Source of the DNA: Holacanthus passer
Lineage: Eukaryota > Chordata > Actinopteri > Pomacanthidae
Length of the DNA: 64,000 nucleotides
Assembly: GCA_025331565.1 (NCBI GenBank)
Contig: JAFREQ010000183.1
Coordinates: 124,001-188,000, forward strand
Direction of reading: 5' to 3'
Under the pieces are notes generated by a model, which had not been told where the DNA came from, made no database searches, and worked only from the letters and a program-made list of their open reading frames with translations. Below are positions 26,931-38,300 of this stretch, piece after piece; position 1 is the stretch's first letter; each line of letters opens with the position of its first letter. The position numbers and the translations under genes were made by a program.

Positions 26931-29271
26931 CCCCTATGTCTGTGTCGATCAGAGGACACTGAGGTTTAGTGAGGAGAGTGTGTCACTGATGTGCATGTTT
27001 GTGTTGTGTTTTTTTCCTTCAGGCACGACAGCAAGCTCAGATGAGGCACCAGATGGCTGCTGATAGTAAGAGCGATTATTCCTCCTACCTGCAAAAGTTC
27101 AACCAGGAGCAGAATGAACATTACTTTACAATTATCCCCAACATATTCCAGGTAAATATGTCAGATTTCCTATTTGTTGTTGCAGATAATTGCACTTAGA
27201 AAGTTGTTAAACAAACCTACAATGAACTGGTGTATCTCATACATTAAGTTTATTTAGGTCATCACTCCACCCAGAAATATTTTTCATGTATTTTGTGTTC
27301 ATCATTTCTATCTTGCAAAACTGCCAGACTGGTGCATTCATGTGCAATCATTAGTTAGCTAATTTGCAGCCCACCACCCCCACTTCCCCTCTGGGCCAAC
27401 TACTAAAAATACATTCTGAACATGCAAGAAACACTGACTTGAAAATACAAAAATTAGTCTTTCCCCATAATCGTGATTTGTAAATTTTCACTTCTTACTT
27501 TAGTCCTGTTTTTTGAAAGTAGGGTCAAACATTAAAAAAGATGGAAAGTGCATGAGAGATTTCCCAGACTGTATATCAACTCTTTGATGCTGAATAGCAA
27601 ACGACAGCTCTTTCAGACAGTTTAATTCCAAACTCACAGTGTATCATTTTCAGCACAAGTCCTGCCCACTCATCTCTTTATTCTTCAACACAAGCTCGTA
27701 TTTACAAATGAATATGCCTGCATTTTTATGTAGAAACTTCAAGACATGGAGGAGAAAAGAATTGAGAGGATAGGAGTGTGCATGAAGACGTTCGCAGACG
27801 TGGACCGCCAAGTGCTGCCCATCGTGGGGAAATGTTTAGACGGCATGACGAAAGCGGCCGAGTCCATCGAGCCCAAGACTGTGAGTATGCAGAGCAAGAT
27901 ATATGTGCACACACACCACCATACTGGGACACATTACTCACTCAGCCAGGGTGTCAGTCACAGCCCACAGGTTGCCGATTAGGCTTCCATTTAAGCAACA
28001 AGCGTCCTGGTGGGTTGGTACTTCTTGGGGGGGCTTGTTCAAAATAATAACAGCCCACCTGTGAACAACAAAGTGCTGTGGGAGGACAGCGTTGTAACTG
28101 AGAGAACAGCTGAACAAAATGATTATATTTATGTGTTGACCTGCCCTTTGGGGTAAGAAAACCAATGAGATACGATCACACTCTGTATTTCCCCCATGAG
28201 CAACTCCTCTGGCTTTGTGTCACCTAAAAATACTGGCCATAATTCCCCTAACCAGCAAATGACAAATACGTTCCATATGAACACATGAATGATTTCCCCT
28301 TGAGTTCCAGTGTGTGAGCTAATAACTGCAACAGCCTGATTTTCAGCCTTAGACAATGCTGAAAATTTGAAGAGGGAATGACTTGATGCATAAGTCGCAG
28401 TGTCGGCTGTGTCCGCTCTCTTCCAAAGCACTCTTCACACACACACTCTCTTGAGAGCAGTGTCGAGTATTCACTGTCAAGTGTGGCTGCAGTCCATTCA
28501 ATTTAAAGGAGTGGTTTTAATATTTTGGGTAATATGCTTATTACCTTTTTGGCGGAGAGTTGTATGAGAAGATTAATACCACTTTTGTGTCTGTACTGTA
28601 AATATGAAGCTATTGCGAGAAGCCAGTTAGCTTAGCTTAGCATAAAGAGTGGAAGCAGGGAAAAACAGCTAGCCTGCTCTCTATAGTGGTGAGAGAACAC
28701 AAAGCTCACTAATTAACACTTGAAGTGTAAAAACCACAATTTGTCCTTTTAGTCAGACTATTCCCTGGCCAGGATCAGTTACCAGGCAAACAGTGGAGAC
28801 TCCAGGAATTTACTGGTCCCAGCCAAAAAAATAACACTGAGTAAAACACCAAATTTTTTTTCACACTGCTTTAAGCTAACTGACTGCTGGCTGTGGTCTT
28901 ATATTGGAGAGTGGTATTAATCTTTTCATTTAGCTCTCTGCCTAAATGCAAAAAAGGTTATTTCCCTAAAATGTTGAACTTTTACTTTAACATCTGTACC
29001 TGTTCTGGAAATATGAGGAAGTTGAATCACTGCGCTTCCTATCGTCTAAACCCTCTGTTGAATAGAGGTTACACACTTCCATAAAGATATTATGCAGTTT
29101 CTGGGTTAAGCTCTGTCCCATGACTTATTATTATTTATTATTTGGATATTGAAATGGAAGGCAGCCTTTCGCCTACGTTTACGAGAAAATTAGTCGTGTG
29201 ATAAATGGAGATGTCACATGTTGGCTGCTTGCCGTATGACAAAAAACAAGACTATCCCCAGGGATCATATA

Positions 29272-29335
<64 letters not shown>

Positions 29336-32300
29336 CTAGCTGTGTGTATGGCCTGGCTCCAGGGAGATGACTCCAGCCTGTGACTGGCTGCCGCAGTAAA
29401 CAGCACATCACATGCTCCTTCCCATCTTTCTGTCTCTCTTCCTCTCATAGTCTTCTCCCAGTGCACAACAGCAGATCTTTGACCCTTGATCCTGATCCTG
29501 AACGCCAACCAGACCCTGTCCCTTATCATTTCAGTTAGGCCGATGCACACTGCACTTGATTAATGTTCCTCTTCCTGTGTCTGATGAGCCCGGCTCTGTC
29601 CCCGACCCCAGTGTTTGTGTCATAACTCCTGCCTGACAGATCTAGGTCTTTTCCTCTTTCTTCTGTGGCCCACAAACTGAACAATGACAGACTCCCTCCC
29701 TCTTTCTTTTCATGACACACTCATGAACCATTATCAGACAAAAACTATTATGGACAAGAGAGTCGCCAGATGTCTATTGTGTTGCATCTTATCTCCAGAC
29801 CTGCTGATTAGCTGGATGATCTAAACCAGAGTTGCCAAAAGTGAGGCCTTTGGGCCAAAGTTGGCCTGCCAGATGTTTCTAGCAGAAAAAAAGTTTAATA
29901 TAAATTGCTGCTTATGCTATTTTACTTTTGTGAGGTAAATGCTCTTTTGCTCTTTCATTGCTTTGCATTTTATGATCCTTCCATTGATATTTAAATTAAA
30001 AAGTGGATTAAAATAAAATAAGAATAAGGTTGTCACTGATTGCTGCAACTATTCTTCCCCCCACTAGGACTCGAAGCAGGTTGTGGAGTCCTATAAGTCC
30101 GGGTTTGAGCCCCCGGGTGATGTGGAGTTTGAAGACTACGGCCAGGCCATGAAGAGGACGGCGTCTGACACCAGCCTGTCCAACTCCAGAGAGGCCAAGG
30201 AGAAGTCTGCCAGCAAGAGCAAGGGCAAACTGTGGCCTTTCATTAAGAACAAGAACAAGGTAACACATGAATGCACACTTAACACAGAGTCACAGTTACA
30301 CTCGAGTGTACAGCAAAGCCTCGCTGGTTTTATTGCATTTCATTTAACGAGATTTTCCTCACTTGGAGGTCACCTTGCACTGCGGGGAGATCTTTGTTGG
30401 GTGGGTGGACGGCTGGAGGGATATTATAGGTTGTATCATGTTATGTTGGTTCTGTCTTGTAATACAGTGTCTATAAGAAATATATGTGTTCAATGTCACA
30501 TTTGTAGTACCTGTTACATTTCTAGCACTGGTTTTGTATTTTATTTTCATTTTTGTGTAGATTATTTGACTTTCGCTAACTTCTTTTAAGCTCAAAAATT
30601 AGTTGCTGGTTCATGTTACTATTGCCATTTTTGTTGTTATTATTCGCCACCCGTTTCCCCCTCCCTGACAATCACCCTCACTGAGTTTGGAGCCTCCCTT
30701 CTGTAACACACACTAATGCATTTCTACCTTCATCTTGTGGACGGACTCAACTGGCAGATATTAACTTGATCTGAAATAACAGTCTCCCTTCACCGTGTTT
30801 TCCACTGACTGGTGATCAACCTTGAGTAGCCTCCTTTGGTTTCCTGCTTCTGAACAAAACTGATCTCTGACTGTCCTCTGGGCTGGTGGCACTGTTGGTA
30901 CTGACTTAGACGAGAGCACGAGTGAGTAATTGGGTGTGTGTTTGTGGGAGAGAAAGGCTGGAAGCTAGTGTGTCTAGATGAGAACCCTCAGCATACTGAC
31001 TGTATAAGAAAATGGTGTTTGAAGTGATTGCATCTCCCAAAACTCCTAAAACAAAGGCGTATGTTTTCAGAGCAGTATGTTTCTATTATGTTTGCTTGAT
31101 GTATTCAGGAGTAATTTTCTAAAGTGAGTGTTTGGGAGCACAGACAGCCACACAGAGAGGTATTTCTACTGTACATGCACACTCACACACATGCATGCAA
31201 GCATATCAGAAACACATAATAAAACATTGTATTGATAATTCAGTTGAAAATGCACCACTATTGCCTCACAGAACCAGAATTTTTAGTGATTTTTCAACCT
31301 CCTTGTGTTTGAAAGAAGGATTTCTGAATCACTTTGCCATGCATGCGCATTGTGTGGTGTGTGGTTAGAACTCATCACTGCTTCACTCTCTAACTCCTCA
31401 ACTACGGGTTGATGAATTATGCAGTCAGATGTTTTAGGACAGCGATAAGCAATTAGATTTCTCTGATGATGACCTCAAATTCAGCTGCTGCTATCCTCGG
31501 GGATGTGGTGAATCTCTCGTCCTAGCTGGCATGTGATGAGGTCGGGAAAGAGAGAAAAAAAAAAAGAGAAAGGATTTCCAAAATGGAAGCCTGCATGCGC
31601 TTTGACTGAAACTCTTTGCTGTTTGCTTTGTTGCAGCCGCTTGCTTTAACACGTTTTACGCTTCCTACTCACTCTGGTTGTTTTCTTCTTTTTAACTGTT
31701 TTTTTTTTTTTTTATGTTTTATTTGTTTGACATTTTTCTCCACAACATAACAACTGATACACTAGGTTTGACGTTCCTTTGGTTGTCTTTTATGTTCTGT
31801 TTGGGTTTTCTGTTGTGTGTTTATTTTTTAATATTTGTAGGAGGCTTATTTATTTCGTTTTGTGTTCCCTCCTCCTTTTCCTCCTTTGTCTTTTTTCGTT
31901 GGATTCTCCCCCTTCTTCTTCTTCTTCTTCTTCTTCCATGTTTTTCCTCTTCCTCTCCGTCACGGCTCCCTCTCTTACTGGTAGCTTATGTCCCTGTTAA
32001 CGTCCCCCACCAGCCCCCACCTGCCCCCCCAGCCTCATCCCCACCCTCACCCTCTGCTGTTCCCAACGACCCCCAGTCTCCCAAGCAGCACAAGGAGCCC
32101 CTCTCCCACCGCCTCAACGACTTCATGACCTCCAAACCCAAAATGCACTGCCTCCGGAGCCTGAGGCGAGGGGTAAGTGTGTGTGTCCAGCAAGCTTTGT
32201 GCATGTGTGTGTTTGTCTCTACACCTGTATCCGAGCTGTGTACCTGCTGCACTGTATGGGCGAAGTGATGCAAAGGTAGAATCTTTGTATCTATGATCTG

Positions 32301-35300
32301 TGTCGAAGGTCATAATGCCTACATGGTGTCAACGTATAGCAGGTGATTGAACATTACCTCAGTAACTAAATGCATCTATATGTAGGCAATGTGACCTCAA
32401 TTAGAAAACGTGCTCACATTGGCTCATTATAGCTTTAACTTTCACATTTTGGTTTCCAGAACTGCCTTAAAAAATTATTACTAAAATGGTATCATCAGTC
32501 AACACCAGCAGTACAACAGGCCTCTTAGCTTCGCCCATACAGTGCTCAGCCTTTTTGCTTCTCTTGCATGCTTATGTAGAGCATAACTATGAATCCATGG
32601 TACTTGTCTGACTCACCAGCAGTCTCTCCATCTTGTCCCTTCATTCTCCATATTAACTGTGCTCACAATGACAGTCCCTCTCACCCACATCCTCCCCCCC
32701 TTTGACAGAAATTAGCAAGACGCCTGAGCAGTCTTGGCAGCAGCATGGAGACTGCAGTTGCTCCCTGCGCACTTCTCTGCAGTCTATGCTGGAGGCGGAT
32801 TGTTTTGTTTTTTTTGCACGATAGAAGGAAAAGAACATAAAGAAGAGGGTTAAACCTGACAATATGAACAAAGTTATCGGGTGTGGATGTGGCAGCGGGC
32901 TGACTGAGTCACTCCATTTGAAGGGAGAAGGCCAGGAAAGTAAATTTAGAAGGTTTCCAGGAGGGTGGCTTTATCAGCACCAGCCCAGGGTCCTGCTGGG
33001 TGTCATCACCAGTTCCCGTGTAAAGTCCAGTGTGTGTTGTAATGGAGTCACTGGGCTGGGGCAGGTCAATGGACACCTTCCCATAATGCACTTCCACCCT
33101 CCAGCTCTCCCTGACCTCAGGAATGAGCGATAACTCACGTGTTCCTTCCGGATCTCACAAATATAGCTTTTGTTTACCTTCATATATTGAAAGGGCAGCA
33201 GTTAGTCAAAGTAAAAACATTAGTATGAATTGGTGCTAACATGACGTCTGAAAAGGCAAAAGAACAATACGGTGCGACAGCACAGTGTGCGAGCATATCA
33301 TAGCGGAAATGATCGAAGGTCGGCAGAGAAAAAGGGAAGCGTGTATTTTTTCTAGCGCCGCACAGATCGAGCAGGAAGTGCATGTTTCTGAAAGCGGAAG
33401 TGCTGAAACAGCTCTCGAGAAGAGTGATAAAACATGAACAAATCAGATGCATTGTTTTTGAGTATACACAGATTAAAAAGATTGAAGTTTGACCTTACTG
33501 TAACATTTCCAAGCATAAGAATGAAGTTGAGTTTGTGAGTTAGAAGTTGTGTCTAAATAGAAAGCCCTTTAGAGAATTGGAGACTTGATTTTAATTAAAC
33601 CTTGAACTGTACTCCTTTCCATATCCTCATGACAATACATTTAATTAATTTGTACACCCTTTCATGTCTCATGGCAGTATCCTGTTTGTTTTTCATGTAT
33701 ATAAATGTTGTTTGATTTTACATTTCTGCATATATAATTATAATTTCTTTCTTTTTGGAATAAATCCACCCGATATTAGAGGTAACTAAAAGGAAACAGA
33801 AGGTGCATTGTTAATCCAGTCAAATAACAAGTCTTTTAGAGACACCAGCCCCACTGCCTCACTGACACAGACAGCTTGGGCTAATGCCTCTGAACAGCTG
33901 CTGGTAGAATGTCAGGCCAATACTTCAGCTCTGTCACAAACAGGCCTGCATCCATCTGGTTAAACCGAGCTAACTAGCAAGGCTTTATCAAAAGTACCAC
34001 AGTATCATTTGGAGAAGGAAGGCTTATTTATAACTGCAGGTCTTGGAAAGCTTTTAATTAACGTTCCTCCAAAAAGCCTTACTTTTTATTTACAGAAGTC
34101 TTTTTATGTTTTCTCTTGTTAGTTCTAAGATGTTTTTGTATGTGGGATGTCAGCAGATGTAACACACTTTAAATTAAAAGTGAGATTGGATTTGAAAGCG
34201 TAGGAAGCTGTTCAAGCTTCATTTGCAGAGTTTCAGTCAGAAACGTCAGACCTGAGCTAACAGCTGCTAACAGCTGCTAACAGCTGCGAAGCTCATTGTC
34301 TCATATTGGGAAAGTGTTTTTGCAAATACTTATTTTAGACTTAATCATATTTAACTGCTTAAGAAGCGGGTCCATTATTTTTTGTTTCCTTGAGGTTTTC
34401 ATATCATTCTGCAGCTTCCCAGTAAAGTTCCTCGTGTATCCAAATCCATTTTGGCTGAAGTATGTATGTTTTAGTGTGAAAGTGCTATTTTCCCACGCCC
34501 GTTAAAAAACTTTTTTCCATGTGACCTGACGTAGGTTTCTGCATAATGTTACATATAAACCCCCAAGGTTGAGCTAAGCTAACCCATGTGATTCACTTTT
34601 CAATTTTCCTTTATATTTTTATATTTTGGCAAGTATGGTTGTGAAACAGGTATTCAATTTCTATATGGCATTAAAAACTTTTTAGCATAATCCTGCAGAA
34701 ACCCCGTTTAAAGTTTTAACAGAGAAAAGGCTAAAATATAAAACATTGAAAGATAAAAGCTATAAAACCTTCTAAAAAGAAGAATTTTATGCCCCCCACC
34801 CAGAATATAGTATCGCATTAGTGATAAGAGTAGCTGTGCCAGTGGAGGTGGGGTGATGTGTCTCTCTGCACAGCGGAGGGATGTCTACCCCTGCAGGAGT
34901 GCTTTGTGTCTGATCCATCCACAGCTACAGTGTACGTGTGTGTATGTGTTTTGTGTGGGCTGAGAAAGAGAAAGCCTATGTGTTTTGGGAGTCAAATTAA
35001 GACCGTATACAGTATAAGAGCTTTTCTGAGTTCTCATTGACGAAGCTGTGTTCTCTCTGACAACCACCACAGCAGCAATCCCCGCGCTCGCTCATTTGTC
35101 ACAAAGAGCTCATGAAGAGGACTCTGGGCCGACCCACATATGCTTTCGAAGCAAGGCAATATGTTGTAAGTGTGTGTGTGATGGGCGTGAGTACCAGCGG
35201 TGTGTGTGTGTTTGTGTGAGCGTGAGCAGGTACGTGATGTGAATGAATACTGAATGTGTGCGGATGTGTGTGATTAGTAAAAGCCATGTACAGCACAGGC

Positions 35301-38300
35301 AGTAGCCTCATTAATAATAATTTGTTGTGTGACATGTTGAGTCTCTTCGAGGAAATTGTTTGTCACAGTTAATGAGGCTAAATGTCCTCACAATGGAGGC
35401 TAGTGTCTGTGCCTGGCGCGGTATTGATCACATGGCTCTGACACGTGTACAATCGGGACGAATGATCTGAGAAGATGATGACTTCATCCCACATCACATG
35501 TATCAGCTTGAGGTTTCCTGTTGCTCGCAGCTGATTCAGGGCTTCCCCACCGAGCATCTACAAGGGGTCAATTCACAAAGTGTCACAAACACCTGAGGCT
35601 GTGGGGGATTATGGGATGCTGTTCATCCCACCCAGCAGTCTCCACTCTTTGCTAATTAATTATCAGTCTCAGCTGAATGTAATATTAGGCGAGGTGTTGG
35701 TCACACTTTGGGTCTGGGTTCAGCCTACAGTACCCAGAATTCACCCCTCCAGGGCTTTCTGTGTGCTGGTGTGCCATGTTGCAGCGATGTTATCTGTCTG
35801 TAAGGGCCGTAATATACCTGTGTGTCTGTGTCCGTCTGGGTCGTTGGAAAGAGTTCAGGTCGATCTGTGGACCAGGGGCCATACTTATCCAACTTTTAGG
35901 AATCACAGCTCTTAAGAGCCGACTTCAACTTTGCTGAAAGTGAAGAATAAAACAGTTATCGTGCAGCTTTCTCCTGCATAAACCAAAGTGCTGCTCTCAA
36001 GTGATGATGCATGATTTATCACATGTATGCTGAGAGCAGGAATAGCCAATCAGAGATGTGCCCCATTCTTACATTAGATATAAATTGGGATGAGATAATT
36101 GGGAATTAGTGAAATTGGAAACAGGAAGAAAACCAAACTAGAGAATGAAAGAAATTCTGCTGCTGGTAGACGAGGTACATCAGAGAAATCATACAATGAA
36201 CAGAATTGTAAATATAACCACATTGTGGATGCATGGAAGTGACTGCAGTAATTGCAACTAAATCAGTGCCAGGTTTATTCTTACTGTTTGTGCAACTGAT
36301 ATATGCAGAAGAAAGTCATGTTGTGTAACATTATATCAAATAGAAAAATAATACCTTTTTCTCTGTACTGCAGTCAGCTGAGATCTACTCTTCGTCAACT
36401 TAAGAGACCTCTGGAGTTTAATTTAATTGCATTTTTAAGTTGTAAGAAGTGTCATTTTACAGGCGGAGATTTTAGCCAAGTCTTAAATTAAAAAGTCAGA
36501 ATTTCTTTTATACACAAGCTCATCAGAACATAGTCCATATCTGAACGACTAGCAACAGAAACAAGGCCTGCATTAGATCCTAACCTAGAGTTTATGAGGC
36601 TTTTTTATTCCTCCTATCCTCACTTACATCTGTGCATAAGTGTAAATTAGATCTCTTTTGTGCTCTGTAACTGAAGCTTCACACATAGGAAATTTAAGAA
36701 TAATATGTTGTTGGGAAGTGGAGAGGGAGGATCACAAGGCGTCACAGCGAAGAGCGTAACAGGCCATTCCAGGTGGATGACTTGATTAGCGGACTAAAGT
36801 GAGTAGAGCTCCTCAGTGCACCAGCCTGTGAGCCTCTAACAGGATTACAAGTCATCTGCTCCAGCTCTGCCGGCTCAGTGGTGTTAACCTGCTCTCTACT
36901 CTGCTCTTTGTATTCAAAACATGACCACCTCCTCTTTAGAATCACTCCCCGAATGCTCGAAATAAGCTCTTATACAGCCATTTCTTTTGTTCTTTTCACT
37001 CTACTTGCCTTTTAGTTCATGATTACTCTTTTTTTTTGTACCTTCATTCAGCCACTTTGCTTGGAGGTGTCTATAGACCTGGATATGCGTAGCTTTTCTT
37101 TCTGAGTTAGCTTTGATAGTTTGGTTTTGAAAGCGTCTCCCCAGCTTGTCTTGTGTACGGTATCTGCCTCCATGTCAACATATGGATCTGCTAATGTGGT
37201 ACATGCTTTTGGCGCCCTCTGCTGTCACTTGCGTGTCACCGTAATGGCAGCAGAGAGGGATCAAGAAGTAAAGGGTACATCCCTCCCTGTCGCAGTCACT
37301 CTCCCTCTACTTCTTTCTCTACGTTTATTTTCATCTGTCTTCCCTTAAGTTTTTTTCTCATTCTTTTACTTCATGCTTGTGCGGTAGGTTGGCTCTTTTT
37401 TTAGCCAACGTATTTCTCATTTTTCATTAATCCATCATAATAGAAATGTTAAACTTCACCACATTAGAAAAGAGTGGGGGGGCTCATAGCTGAAACTGTT
37501 GCTGAAAGAGCTATTTTATGACACATATAAATCCAAAGCTGTTAAGTGATATACCCTCTTTTCCTTACATGGTGAAGTTTGGCAAAGCATTATCATAAAA
37601 CACATGTAAACAATTTTTGTTTAAAGGAAAATGACACAAATGGCCGTAATATTCTCCTGATGTTGACTTTTGTCTGTTGTCTCTTTCTCTCTCCTGCTCC
37701 TCGCCATTTCTCTCTCCTCTCCCCCCCATGAAGCTTTCTCTCAAGCTGGTAAGCATGACCGTATAACCGCACGACCATAGCGGCATGACCATAGCACGCA
37801 TGTCACGTCCTCCCAGTAACACACTGTTAATAACGTTCTGTACGCCGTTGTGTTTTTGCTGTGCTCTTTTTTTTTTTTTGGATTTAAGTTCATAATTTAA
37901 GTTTTGCTGTGACGCAACGATGGACCCTCAGACTCATGTCGTTGTCTCATTTGTGTGTTATTTTTGTTGTTTGTGTGTTCATGTCGTGGTTGTGTTCTCG
38001 TCATGTCTCTCCCAAACTGTGTCTGTGGTCTCTATGGTGCAGATCACACTCAATTCCCACGTCCGGAATCTCATTGAGGTGATCAGATTTACTCTATGTT
38101 ATGTATGTCTGTCTGGTAGTCCTTCTTGTCTCGACAAATTGTATGTCCTTGTAACAAATACTAATCTGATCTCATGTAGCAGTTGCTCACTCATGTCCTC
38201 ACACTGCATGCCGATTTCATTATATTTATAGAATGATGGTCTGTAAAGCTAACGTATGATGGCAGATGGCCACAGAATATCAAGTATTCATTAATATTTT

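Larger units (their letters stand above)
22105..27022 (+). other. fnbp1: fnbp1 intron
   Basis: 4.9 kb. It contains a 233-bp MITE (25453-25685), GATA-type runs near 24139 and 25686, a poly-T near 26035 and a TG microsatellite (26898-26928) about 95 nt upstream of the next exon. Open frames around 24690-24960 have no donor and would interrupt the F-BAR helix, so they were not called. Confidence 0.8.
27881..30067 (+). other. fnbp1: fnbp1 intron
   Basis: 2.2 kb containing a foldback MITE (28503-28990) and a long GT microsatellite (29274-29329). No exon supported. Confidence 0.85.

Noticed and set aside
29179..29550. Minus-strand frame with a long His-Thr repeat
   Set aside because: Translation of the GT microsatellite; not a gene.
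31714..32268. 184-codon frame running through the linker exon
   Set aside because: Only the part from 32014 to 32172 is exon; the Phe/Leu-rich upstream part is the translated polypyrimidine tract of the intron.
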